This document shows positions 28,373-36,274 of a stretch of DNA of 48,940 bases, piece by piece. Origin of the DNA: Halomonas ramblicola (GTDB lineage Bacteria; Pseudomonadota; Gammaproteobacteria; Pseudomonadales; Halomonadaceae). Position 1 is the stretch's first letter; every line of letters starts with the position of its first letter. Where the stretch lies: positions 1 to 48,940 of the forward strand of contig NZ_JAUFPL010000004.1 of the NCBI RefSeq assembly GCF_030409215.1. Direction: 5' to 3'. The notes beneath the pieces are model-generated. The model saw only the letters and a program-made list of their open reading frames with translations, was not told where the DNA came from and did no database searches. The translations under genes were made by a program, and so were the position numbers.

Positions 28373-29637
28373 TCGACGGCAACAACTTCTACGTCAGTTG
28401 CGAGCGGGTCTTCCAGCCACGCCTGCTGGGGCGCCCCGTGGGGGTGATGTCCAACAACGACGGCTGCGTGGTCGCCCGCTCCGAGGAGCTCAAGGCGCTG
28501 GGCGTGGCCATGGGTACCCCCGCCTTCGAGCTGCGTCCCCGGTGGAGGCGCGGCGAACTCGAGCTGCTCTCCTCCAACTACGAACTCTACGCCGACATGT
28601 CCCGGCGGGTACGCGCGGTGCTCGAGGAGCTCTGCGCCGGGGTCGAGCCCTACTCCATCGACGAGATGTTCATCCGCTGCGAGGGCTTCACCGCCGCGCG
28701 CTTGCATGCGCATGCCCGCGACCTGCACCGGCGGGTCCACCGCTACACCGGCATCCCGGTGAGCGTGGGCATCGCCCCGACCCGTACCCTGGCCAAGCTG
28801 GCCAACCGCGCCGCCAAGGCGCTGCCGGGCTACGACGGGGTCTGCGTCCTCAGCCCCGGCAGCCATGAGACCCAGGCGATCCTCCGGCAGACGCCAATGG
28901 CGGCGATATGGGGCCTGGGTCAGCGCCTGGTCGAGCGTCTGGCACTGCTCGGCATCCACACGGCCCGGGACCTGGCCGAGGCCGACCCCATGCGCATCCG
29001 CCGGCACATCTCCGTGGTGCTGGAGCGCACCGCCCTGGAGTTGCGCGGCGTGCCCTGCATCGAGATGCACGACCTCGACGCGGCCCGCCAGCGCATCATG
29101 ACCTCGCGCTCCTTCGGCCGCCCGACCGGCGAGCTCGGCGAACTGCGCGAGGCGATTCGCCAGCACGCCCAGCGCGGTGCCGAGAAGCTGCGCACCCAGC
29201 ACGGCCTGGCGCGGGCGGTCCACGTCTTCCTCAAGACCGACCCCCACCGCCCCGACCTGGCGCAGTACTCACCCGCCGCCATCGTCGAGCTGGCCCGGCC
29301 CAGCGACGACAGCCGCGAGATCATCCAGGCCGCCCAGCAGGCGCTGACGGCCATCCACCGGCCGAACCACCGTTTCATGAAGGCCGGGGTGATGCTACTC
29401 GACCTGGTCGAAACCCGGCGCCGTCAGCTCTCGCTGCTGGACGCCCCCCAGGCCCAGGCCGAACGGGAGCGCAGCGAACGCCTGATGGCGACGCTGGACG
29501 AGATCAATCGGCGAATGGGACGCGGCACCGTCACCCTCGGCCGCCCCCGTCCGGGGGCGGCCTGGCAACTGCGCTGCGCGCATCTCAGCAACCGCTGGAC
29601 GACGCGCTGGGACGAACTGCCCGTGGCCCGGTGCTGA
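28360..29637 (+). CDS. umuC: UmuC, translesion DNA polymerase V catalytic subunit
   Basis: This 425-residue Y-family polymerase has the catalytic residues D6 (LIDGNNFYVSC) and D101-E102 (YSIDEM), and the VSVGIAPTRTLAKLANRAAK palm segment. A helix-hairpin-helix region near WGLGQRLVERL follows, then the little-finger domain. A beta-clamp-binding motif QLSLLD lies at 356-361, as in E. coli UmuC. It bypasses lesions when complexed with UmuD'2 and is induced with umuD during the SOS response. Its first codons overlap the end of umuD. Confidence 0.95.
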   Translation: MFGLIDGNNFYVSCERVFQPRLLGRPVGVMSNNDGCVVARSEELKALGVAMGTPAFELRPRWRRGELELLSSNYELYADMSRRVRAVLEELCAGVEPYSIDEMFIRCEGFTAARLHAHARDLHRRVHRYTGIPVSVGIAPTRTLAKLANRAAKALPGYDGVCVLSPGSHETQAILRQTPMAAIWGLGQRLVERLALLGIHTARDLAEADPMRIRRHISVVLERTALELRGVPCIEMHDLDAARQRIMTSRSFGRPTGELGELREAIRQHAQRGAEKLRTQHGLARAVHVFLKTDPHRPDLAQYSPAAIVELARPSDDSREIIQAAQQALTAIHRPNHRFMKAGVMLLDLVETRRRQLSLLDAPQAQAERERSERLMATLDEINRRMGRGTVTLGRPRPGAAWQLRCAHLSNRWTTRWDELPVARC

Positions 29638-29648
29638 GGCAGGCGGGA

Positions 29649-30074
29649 TCAGCAGTCGCCGATGCGGCGACCCTCCATCTGGGTGTTCATCTGCATCTCG
29701 CCCATCTGCGACTGGACGGTGACGTCGACCTGGCCCTCGGTGGTCTCGCCGAGGAAGTCCATGCGGCCGTCGATGTTGGCCTCACCGCCCTCAGCCTCGC
29801 ACACCATGCGGTAGTCCATGCCGTCGGCATCGACGTTGTGCTCGAGCAGTTCGCAGCCCTCCTCTTCCTCGATCATCTGGAAGTCGGGGTCGTCCAGGTC
29901 GCCCTGGGCGATGCACTCGCGGGAGGTCTCGGTCTGGTCGGGGATCGGCATATCGCCCTGCACCGAGGTGGTGCTGGTGAACTCCCACTCACCGGGCACG
30001 ATGTTAGGCGTCTCGGCCAGGGCGGTGAGCGGCAGGGCCAGCAGCAGGCCGGCGAGCATGGGGCGTAAGGACAT
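29649..30074 (-). CDS. DUF3617-type periplasmic protein
   Basis: This 141-residue protein has a cleavable signal peptide (MSLRPMLAGLLLALPLTALA). The mature part begins with PGEWEFTSTTSV, typical of the DUF3617 family, and contains four cysteines that may pair in the periplasm (SRECIAQ, EGCELL, MVCEAEG and the final GDC). The protein is acidic. The family has no assigned role. It is convergent with umuC and monocistronic as far as the sequence shows. Confidence 0.8.
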   Translation of the reverse strand: MSLRPMLAGLLLALPLTALAETPNIVPGEWEFTSTTSVQGDMPIPDQTETSRECIAQGDLDDPDFQMIEEEEGCELLEHNVDADGMDYRMVCEAEGGEANIDGRMDFLGETTEGQVDVTVQSQMGEMQMNTQMEGRRIGDC

Positions 30075-30165
30075 GGGGACTCTCCCTGTCGATGGATGGT
30101 CCGCCCAGCATAGCCCAGTCGCCCGTCCGAGGGCAGGCCCCGCCGCATCGCGTCGCAGGCGACCC

Positions 30166-31071
30166 TCAGGGCCCCGGCGCGCCGGGTCGCGGCGGCGAGC
30201 CGTCCGGCCGCCGGAAGGGCTGCAGCAGCATGCGGTCGAGCCGCAACCAGCGCGGGTCGCGGAACTCGTGCAGGCCGATGGTCATGGTCTCGTGGCCGTC
30301 GCGGGGGGCGGCCCGGTAGGTGCCCAGCAGCCGGTCCCAGCACGAGAGATTGAAGCCGTAGTTGCTGTTGGTCTCCTCGGGATGCCAGGAGTGGTGGATG
30401 CGGTGCATTTCCGGGGTGACCAGCACCCAGCGCAGCGGGCGCTCCAGGCGAGGCGGCAGGCGCACGTTGCCGTGGGTGAACATCGAGGTGGCGTTGAGCA
30501 GCACCTCGAAGACCAGCACCGCCAGCCCCGGAACCCCCAGCATGGCCACCACTCCGGCCTTGATCAGCATGGAGAGCAGGATCTCCAGCGGATGGAAGCG
30601 CAGCCCCGTGGTCACGTCGAAGTCGAGATCGGCATGGTGCATGCGGTGCAGCCGCCACAGGGCAGGCACCGCATGGAAGAGCACGTGCTGGGCCCAGATC
30701 GCCAGGTCCAGGAAGACGACGCCCAGCGGCAGGGTCAACCATAGCGGCCAGCCCAGCCACTGCAGCAGCCCCCAGCCATTGGCCTCCACGAACAGGCCCA
30801 GCGCCACCGCCCCGGCCGGGAAGAGCAGCCGCACCAGCAGGGTATCCAGGGCCACGATGCCGGCGTTGTTGAGCCAGCGCAGGGCCCGGCTCACCGTGGG
30901 CGCGCGACGCGGCGCCAGCCGCTCCCAGGCCAGCATGCCCCCCAGCACCAGCAGGAAGGCCCCCAGCCGGATCGCGACCTCGTTGACCCCGAGCGCCTCG
31001 ACGTCCAAGCCCCACCTCGCATGACGGCGACCGATCGCTGGACTATCGAGTTCGCCCTCCACGGCTGTCAA
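30166..31071 (-). CDS. Sterol desaturase/fatty acid hydroxylase-family membrane protein
   Basis: This 301-residue membrane protein has about four to five transmembrane segments. It carries the three histidine clusters of the di-iron fatty acid hydroxylase family: HVLFH, HRMHH and HRIHHSWH. Such proteins hydroxylate or desaturate lipids with oxygen at the cytoplasmic membrane face. The natural substrate is not predictable. The start is uncertain because the first 30 residues are weakly hydrophobic and a shorter form is possible. Confidence 0.82.
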   Translation of the reverse strand: MTAVEGELDSPAIGRRHARWGLDVEALGVNEVAIRLGAFLLVLGGMLAWERLAPRRAPTVSRALRWLNNAGIVALDTLLVRLLFPAGAVALGLFVEANGWGLLQWLGWPLWLTLPLGVVFLDLAIWAQHVLFHAVPALWRLHRMHHADLDFDVTTGLRFHPLEILLSMLIKAGVVAMLGVPGLAVLVFEVLLNATSMFTHGNVRLPPRLERPLRWVLVTPEMHRIHHSWHPEETNSNYGFNLSCWDRLLGTYRAAPRDGHETMTIGLHEFRDPRWLRLDRMLLQPFRRPDGSPPRPGAPGP

Positions 31072-31112
31072 GCGGCCCGGCCGGGCGGCTACCCCACAAC
31101 ACCGGAAACGGC

Positions 31113-31141
31113 TTGCATTCGCGCACTTAGGTCGTTAACAT
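31113..31141 (+). promoter_or_regulatory. Promoter of tRNA-Ser
   Basis: TTGCAT (31113-31118) and TAACAT (31136-31141) are 17 bp apart and are followed by the GC-rich discriminator ACGCGCCG, typical of stringently controlled stable RNA promoters. Confidence 0.7.
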
Positions 31142-31195
31142 ACGCGCCGTTCTGACGCGAAAGGCCCAGCCGCCCGGGCGTGGGAACCACAATGC

Positions 31196-31283
31196 GGAGG
31201 GGTGTCCGAGTGGTCGAAGGAGCACGCCTGGAAAGTGTGTAAGTCGAAAGGCTTCGAGGGTTCGAATCCCTCCCCCTCCGCCA
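31196..31283 (+). tRNA. tRNA-Ser(GGA)
   Basis: The acceptor arms GGAGGGG (31196-31202) and CCCCTCC (31273-31279) pair fully, followed by discriminator G and encoded CCA. The gene has a long variable arm, as expected for tRNA-Ser, a T-arm with GTTCGAATC, and the anticodon GGA at 31230-31232 in loop CTGGAAA. Its 3' end is the integration site of the 9-kb element that follows. Confidence 0.95.
31269..31283 (+). repeat. attL: 3' end of tRNA-Ser, 15-bp core
   Basis: CCTCCCCCTCCGCCA ends exactly at the CCA of tRNA-Ser and is repeated without mismatch at 40256-40270. Between the two copies lies an element with an integrase gene next to the second copy. Confidence 0.85.
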
Positions 31284-31333
31284 ATACAGTTTCAGAATCA
31301 GGTAGTTAGCGACGATTTCGCAAGCTGCCCAAC

Positions 31334-31376
31334 AACCCGCCCCACAAGCCGGAAACGGTAGTGAGGCGGGTTTTTT
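31334..31376 (+). terminator. Rho-independent terminator after tRNA-Ser
   Basis: AACCCGCC (31334-31341) pairs with GGCGGGTT (31365-31372), and a run of six T follows in the plus direction. It now ends transcription of the tRNA inside the left edge of the integrated element. Confidence 0.7.
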
Positions 31377-31387
31377 GCGTCAGGGCA

Positions 31388-31624
31388 TCACCCGTTGATG
31401 CGATGCCGGTCATGCCGGCCAGGCGCTCGCCCTGGGGTGATCTCGTCGGCCAGGTCGGCCTCCAGCGCCTCCAGACGCTTCTCCAGCCAAGCCATAGCGC
31501 GCTGGTCGCCGCGGTGCATCGCCCATACCAGGCGGCGGTGCAGGCGCTCTCGCCCCTCCTCCAACCGGTCGGCCCGATAGGCGGCGCTGTCGCGCAGTTT
31601 GTGAGCGAATGGGTCGCGAGGCAT
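31388..31624 (-). CDS. Small charged protein of the satellite, function unknown
   Basis: This 78-residue protein is rich in Arg, Glu and Ala (EEGRERLHRRLVWAMHRGD and MAWLEKRLEALEADLADEI) and is predicted mostly helical, possibly coiled coil. An AAGGAG ribosome binding site sits 7 nt before the ATG. It is the last gene of the minus-strand element, next to attL. I recognise no domain. Confidence 0.6.
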   Translation of the reverse strand: MPRDPFAHKLRDSAAYRADRLEEGRERLHRRLVWAMHRGDQRAMAWLEKRLEALEADLADEITPGRAPGRHDRHRING

Positions 31625-31940
31625 GACGTCACTCCTTGGTGATAGCGCAAGTATCGACGGCGGTGGCTTGTAGTTTCAGGCATGAAATTTGCTTGGTGGC
31701 CCGGTTCCTGCAATTGCACAAATTGTCCCATCAAGCAATATTCGTGCCTAAACGGCATGGCGCCCGCCGGATAGTCCTGGATTATTCATCGGTGATGGCC
31801 ACCATGACGGGCACGCTGCGGGGATGCCTCCAGGGGCTCGCCTTGAAGCTAGAAGGATCACATGATGCAAAGACTTTCTGTGATGCGCCGAACGGGCTGG
31901 GTGGTCTGCGGGAGAAAAAACCCCCAGCCAGCGGGTCAGG
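31625..31940. other. Non-coding stretch with a long imperfect hairpin
   Basis: This 316-bp interval between the tape-measure gene and the 78-aa gene has no convincing reading frame. It holds an inverted repeat, 31678-31699 against 31728-31749, with 18 of 22 positions complementary and a 28-nt loop that itself contains GCAATTGCACAAATTGT. A T-rich stretch on the minus strand (complement of AAAAAACCCCC near 31915-31925) just after the tape-measure stop may be part of a weak terminator. Confidence 0.5.
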
Positions 31941-33491
31941 TCATCGGCTGCTAACACTGCCGGCCACGCCTTGCAGCACGTCGGCGAGCTGTTGGGCGAA
32001 GGCATCATCACCTTGCACTGTGCCGACGTCCTGGTCATTTACCTTGAAGTGAATCGTGTGGGTTGTGCCGGATCCGCCGCCCGTTGCCCCCGCCACGGCT
32101 TGCACGGCGCTATCCAGTTTCATCGATGGTGCCACGCCACCCGTCTCGAACTGGTCGGCGCTCATCGGCGTGATGCTGGACAGGTTGAGCCCAGCGGCGA
32201 GCGCCGCGGCGAGCTCGGGAACGGCGCCCTGCGAGTTGGTCGGCACGACACCCGCCCCGGTCATCTGCCTGATCAGGTTGTCCCGGGAGGCGGTCATGGC
32301 GGCAGCGGCGTCATCGACTGAGTTGGCCAGGATGCCGACATTGGCGGCGGCGGCGATGGCGTTGTCGTTCAGCTCCGGCAGGGCCGGGCTCTTGCTGGCG
32401 GCGTCCATGTGCTCGAGGAGCCTGTCGAGGGACGCCACGGCATCGGACCCGATGCCCTCACCGCTGGCCAGTTGGGCCCGCTCGGCCTGGATCTGCTGAA
32501 GATCCATGAAGCCGTCCGGCAGGGTGTCGTCACCCTCGATCATGTTGTTGATCGTGCCGCCGATGGCCTTGGCCTGCGCTTCAATCTCACGAATGCCGAG
32601 ATACATGTCATAGGCGTCTTCCAGCCCGCTGGTCAGCACCTGCACACCCTGCACCGAGTCGCGCATGGCGGTAACGATGGCCATTGCCAGGGCTTGCGCT
32701 GCCTCCCTCGGACCACCAAAGCCGGCGGTGATCTCGTCCAGCCAGTTAAGCACCCCCTCGAAGGTGGGCGACAGCTCGGCGCCCAGCTGGGTCTGAAAGC
32801 CGCTCACCATGTTCGAGGCGCGCTCGAGCATCTGGTCGAAGCCCTGGGCAACCTCGGCCTGTTCGCTGGTCACGACGGCGCCAAAGTTCTTTCCCTCATC
32901 AGCCAGGGTGCGGAATCGCTCGGCGCTGTTGTCCAGCAGGGGAATCAACCGGCTCGCGTCGTCCGCGATCGACTCCATGAAGAACGTCTTTTCGTTCTGG
33001 CTCAGGCCGTCCAGGGCCTCACCGATGCGCAGCAAGGCTTGATCCGGTGCCAGGCCGATGAAGTCCGCGGCCTGTAGGCCAAGCTGCTCGAAGACATCAG
33101 CCGCCTCACCGCCACCAGTGCGGGCGAAGTCGCCTACCTTGTCGTTCAGGTCCTTGAAGATGTCGCGGACCTTGCCACCTTTCCCGCCCATGGCCTCGAA
33201 GGCGTATTCCCACGCGCTCAGGTCGCCGGCCGTGGTGTTCAGGATCTCGGCTTCGCGGACAAGCTCCCGCATATCCTTGGACGTCGATGCAGCCGAGGCG
33301 GCCAGGACGCCGGCACCGGCAGCAGCAGCGACACCGGCAGCCGTGAAGGCAGTGCCGACGGCGCGTAGGTCTTTCTCGACACTCTTCCGCCATTGCTTCG
33401 CGCTGCGCTGGGCCTTGGTCATGCCCTTATCCCACGATCCGGTACGGGCGACCAGGTCGAGCGTCAGCTGCCCGAGTGATTTAGTAGCCAT
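31941..33491 (-). CDS. Phage tail tape-measure protein, short form
   Basis: This 516-residue protein begins MATKSLGQLTLDLVARTGSW, the standard N-terminus of lambda-type tape-measure proteins. A helical charged segment and a hydrophobic Ala/Gly-rich segment (about residues 45-70) follow. It ends with a beta-rich tail, HTIHFKVNDQDVGTVQGDD, as seen at the C-terminus of this family. Both ends are intact, so it is a naturally short version; siphophage tape measures are often 700-1500 residues. Tape-measure length sets tail length. A GAGGT ribosome binding site precedes the ATG. No tail tube or baseplate gene accompanies it, so it would have to work with tail parts from a helper phage. Confidence 0.85.
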   Translation of the reverse strand: MATKSLGQLTLDLVARTGSWDKGMTKAQRSAKQWRKSVEKDLRAVGTAFTAAGVAAAAGAGVLAASAASTSKDMRELVREAEILNTTAGDLSAWEYAFEAMGGKGGKVRDIFKDLNDKVGDFARTGGGEAADVFEQLGLQAADFIGLAPDQALLRIGEALDGLSQNEKTFFMESIADDASRLIPLLDNSAERFRTLADEGKNFGAVVTSEQAEVAQGFDQMLERASNMVSGFQTQLGAELSPTFEGVLNWLDEITAGFGGPREAAQALAMAIVTAMRDSVQGVQVLTSGLEDAYDMYLGIREIEAQAKAIGGTINNMIEGDDTLPDGFMDLQQIQAERAQLASGEGIGSDAVASLDRLLEHMDAASKSPALPELNDNAIAAAANVGILANSVDDAAAAMTASRDNLIRQMTGAGVVPTNSQGAVPELAAALAAGLNLSSITPMSADQFETGGVAPSMKLDSAVQAVAGATGGGSGTTHTIHFKVNDQDVGTVQGDDAFAQQLADVLQGVAGSVSSR

Positions 33492-33593
33492 GGGTTACCT
33501 CATTGTCAGGTCTTCATCGTGTCTTCCGCCGTCAGATCTTCGTCTTTCCCGCGGTGTTTACCCCACCTATGCCGTCCACCTGGCCCTAAATCC

Positions 33594-33887
33594 TCAACCC
33601 CTTCCGGCCAAGGACAAGAGACGTTGCCGCTCACCCTCGAAGTAGCTCTCGGCGAGATGGTGGGCGAGGCGGTTGGCCTCGGACTTGCTGAGATGGGGAA
33701 GTGCACGCAGGCGCTTCCGCTCGCGCTCCTCGAAGAGGCGAGCTGCGTTGTACGCCTGGCGGTTCACCACGGAGCGATCCTTACGGGTCAGACGCTTTCC
33801 GCTTTCGACAGGGGCCGGTACTGGCCAGTTGTAATAGGCCGGCCACATGGGCGCTCGGTCATGGTCGCTGCTCATAGGGAGTACCAT
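33594..33887 (-). CDS. 97-aa phage-type protein upstream of the tape measure
   Basis: This 97-residue, basic and helical protein (KRLTRKDRSVVNRQAY, LFEERERKRLRALPHL, NRLAHHLAESYFEGERQ) is not a family I recognise. It occupies the position of tail assembly chaperone genes, which in siphophages lie just before the tape measure and often carry a frameshifted extension. A +1 frame continues 30 codons past its stop to 33506, close to the tape-measure start. Either the ATG at 33887 or that at 33875 could be used; neither has a strong ribosome binding site. Confidence 0.5.
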   Translation of the reverse strand: MVLPMSSDHDRAPMWPAYYNWPVPAPVESGKRLTRKDRSVVNRQAYNAARLFEERERKRLRALPHLSKSEANRLAHHLAESYFEGERQRLLSLAGRG

Positions 33888-34030
33888 TGCGGGCAGGAAG
33901 GGAAGCCAGCCGCGACGCCCTCTGAAGCTGTGGTTGGCGTCCGCTGGCTGTCGGGGTTTTTCTGCGTCCAGGCACTCGCCGACTGATCCTGGGAGCGGTG
34001 GGGGAAACTCACTAGGGGGCCCCTATCCGC

Positions 34031-34153
34031 TCAAACTCCCCCTGTGTTCTGCTGACGAAGGTGCTTGCGCTTGTTGCCCTGGACGCGGATCTTCTCGCGG
34101 CGCTTGGCGCCTTGGTCGATACGGTCCAGGGCCTTCCTCAGTGCCTTACGCAT
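34031..34153 (-). CDS. 40-aa very basic protein coupled to the capsid gene
   Basis: An ATG at 34153-34151 overlaps the stop codon of the capsid gene in a TGATG arrangement. It opens a 40-codon frame ending at TGA 34033-34031. The product begins MRKALRKALDRIDQGAKRRE and is rich in Lys, Arg and Gln with almost no hydrophobic residues. The overlap suggests re-initiation coupled to capsid translation, hence a stoichiometric partner such as a nucleic-acid-binding or assembly peptide. I recognise no domain. The 143 bp that follow (33888-34030) hold only a short palindrome, TAGGGGGCCCCTA at 34013-34025. Confidence 0.6.
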   Translation of the reverse strand: MRKALRKALDRIDQGAKRREKIRVQGNKRKHLRQQNTGGV

Positions 34154-35328
34154 CAGGCACCTGAGGTGGTGAGGTCGATCTTGTAGACCGCGAAGGTGTC
34201 GGTCACTTCCAGGCCGGCGCGAAGCTCACCGAGGATCAGCAGCAGGTTCCGCGTCATATAGTCCGCGTGGCTGTTGCTGAGCATGATGGTCGGCTGTTCA
34301 CGGTCCAGCACCGAGACGAAGTTGGTGTCGATCGTGTAGGCCACGTCCTGCGGCACCGAGGCGCTCGGGATGATCACCTGATTCCACAGCGCTTCATCGA
34401 CGGGCATCGTCGGCGAGCCGAACAGATACTCGTTGTCGGGGTTCTTGGTAATCTGGAGCGCGAACCAGTCGATGCTGTTCATCAGCACCAGGTTCGGCAT
34501 ATAGCCGGCATCGGCCTGGCGCACCAGGGACTCGCCGATGATGTCGGCGGCGGGACCGCCGGCGGTGATCGTCGGGACGAATGCCGAGCTATCGTTGGCC
34601 AGCCCCACGATCTTGCCGCCTGAGGAGGAGGCGCTGCCGCCGTTGATGATCATATCCTCCAGCTTGCTCAGCAGCTTGTAGCGAATCACCTGGTCGATGG
34701 CGCGTTGCAGGGCCGCGTGATCCGACAGCACCTGGCGACTCACCGTAGTATGACCCGCCACCGTGGCGATTTCGCAGCGCTTCAACTCGCCATCGAAGGT
34801 GATCTCGGCCTTGGTGTCGCCTTCCGCCTCTTGCTCGTCAGCGTCCCCGCTGGCGTTGAGCTGCACGAACTCCACCGCATCGGAGCCGGTGGGCCGTGAC
34901 GGCAGCACGTCCAGCAGACGCAGCCGGCGGCGTCCACCCTGCGGCACGATGGCGCCCCGCTCGGGGTTGCTCGGCATGGTGTTGGTCGGGTCGTCATGGG
35001 TCAGTGCCGCCTTGATGGGGGCGGTTGCTTTCAGTCGACAGGTGCCCTGGTTCCATTGCTCCAAGCTCTGGAAGGCACTGTTGCTCTCGGCATCACTGAG
35101 CACAATGGAGCCCAACGAGGCGGGGCCGCCCATGCCTGGGGGAGTGATACCACCACCGCCGTCTGCAACGGCTTGCTCCAGGGCGTGGATCCGCGCGTTG
35201 GCCTCCGCAACGGTCTGTTTTACCTCACCAGTGAAGTGCTTCATGTCGTCACCGAAAGCTTTCAGGTCGACATCGAGTTGCTTCAGATTGTCTTGAGTTT
35301 TTTGATATTGCTCTACAACGTTAACCAT
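34153..35328 (-). CDS. HK97-fold major capsid protein
   Basis: This 391-residue protein has an N-terminal coiled-coil segment of about 50 residues (VEQYQKTQDNLKQLDVDLKAF...), like the delta scaffolding domain of HK97. The capsid domain includes ITFDGELKRCEIATVAGHTTVSRQVL, RYKLLSKLEDMIINGGS and the C-terminal LRAGLEVTDTFAVYKIDL, all typical of phage major capsid proteins. I chose the start at 35328 because GAGGG lies 7 nt upstream; 14 more codons are open but unsupported. HK97-type delta domains are normally removed by a prohead protease, which this element lacks. It would have to borrow one or leave the domain uncut. Confidence 0.87.
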   Translation of the reverse strand: MVNVVEQYQKTQDNLKQLDVDLKAFGDDMKHFTGEVKQTVAEANARIHALEQAVADGGGGITPPGMGGPASLGSIVLSDAESNSAFQSLEQWNQGTCRLKATAPIKAALTHDDPTNTMPSNPERGAIVPQGGRRRLRLLDVLPSRPTGSDAVEFVQLNASGDADEQEAEGDTKAEITFDGELKRCEIATVAGHTTVSRQVLSDHAALQRAIDQVIRYKLLSKLEDMIINGGSASSSGGKIVGLANDSSAFVPTITAGGPAADIIGESLVRQADAGYMPNLVLMNSIDWFALQITKNPDNEYLFGSPTMPVDEALWNQVIIPSASVPQDVAYTIDTNFVSVLDREQPTIMLSNSHADYMTRNLLLILGELRAGLEVTDTFAVYKIDLTTSGA

Positions 35329-35419
35329 TGGTTTAACCCTCGGCTTTGGTAATGGGTGCCTGGTTATCATCGGCGACAGAGCAGATAACCAACATGCCTT
35401 TTAATGTCTTTCCGTCCCG

Positions 35420-35707
35420 CTACCAGTCTTCCCTTCGCTCTTCGATCCATTTGGCAAGATCAATCAGCCGGTAACTAATTCGACCTCCTCCCGCTGGGCA
35501 TCGGTAGTAATCAGGACCGTTGCCCAACTGCCGGCAATTCTTCAGTGATCCCGCCGCCATGCCAACAAGAGCGGCGGCAGATTCCTCCGCCACACGATCA
35601 TCGGCCGTGATAAAGACACCGCTCCTTTCGCACGCTTTCCGTAGCTGCTCGGCAGTCTGTGAAATACGTTCTTCGGTCTGCTTATCAGGTGGTCTTAGCG
35701 ATCGCAT
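35420..35707 (-). CDS. Small helix-turn-helix protein of the satellite
   Basis: This 95-residue protein has a C-terminal half resembling excisionase/MerR-like winged helices (ALVGMAAGSLKNCRQLGNG followed by ISYRLIDLAKWIEERRE). A GAGG ribosome binding site precedes the ATG. It lies between the iteron region and the capsid gene, so it may control the structural genes or bind the DNA during packaging. The role is an inference from the fold. Confidence 0.65.
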   Translation of the reverse strand: MRSLRPPDKQTEERISQTAEQLRKACERSGVFITADDRVAEESAAALVGMAAGSLKNCRQLGNGPDYYRCPAGGGRISYRLIDLAKWIEERREDW

Positions 35708-35715
35708 TCATCACC

Positions 35716-36003
35716 TCACTGTGTGGTGGCCCCGTAGGGTGATGTTTCGCGCTGGTATTGCGCCTGCGCCAGTTCATACGCTTCTTGAGCGTCTCCACCA
35801 TAGGCAAAGCCCAGCTCTCCGTTTTCAGGGTTGAACGACATGAAGCAGTAAACCAAGCTGGTCGGATCTAGGTCTGGCTTGTACATCAGCATTACTACCC
35901 GAGAGCGGTCGTTCAGGGATCTCAGTAGCGTGATTGGATTCTCTTCCGTTTCAATCACCTTGGAGTTCGCCATCATCGGCGTGCGCAAGTCATGTATTAC
36001 CAT
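35716..36003 (-). CDS. 95-aa satellite protein of unknown function
   Basis: The start at 36003 is supported by AGGAG 6 nt upstream, giving a 95-residue acidic protein (MVIHDLRTPMMANSKVIE..., with EENPITLLRSLNDRSRVVM and FNPENGELGFAYGGDAQEAY). I do not recognise the family. It precedes the HTH gene by 8 bp and follows the iteron region. Confidence 0.6.
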   Translation of the reverse strand: MVIHDLRTPMMANSKVIETEENPITLLRSLNDRSRVVMLMYKPDLDPTSLVYCFMSFNPENGELGFAYGGDAQEAYELAQAQYQRETSPYGATTQ

Positions 36004-36274
36004 CTCTGTCTCCTGTTGAGTTCCAGCCCAGCCATACCCCCCTCCCATTTTTCCCGCTTGAGCACGGAAAGATTCGGCGGCGGTCTTCGCGGGGCGCCGC
36101 TGAGGTTTCGACCTACCCCTCGTCCATACTCAGCACCTCCCATCGAGGCGCCTGGATACCGTGGTGAATTTCCTTTCAATTCCTCACGCACGAAAAAATC
36201 CTTGAGGCGGCGGTGTCCACCAGGGATACGCCAAGCATCTGCCCGACCCCTGCACGACTACTCTGATAATGCCC

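Noticed and set aside
31306..31758. A 150-codon minus-strand frame overlapping the 78-aa gene
   Set aside because: The 78-aa frame has a good ribosome binding site and coherent helical composition. The longer frame runs through the hairpin region and lacks both.
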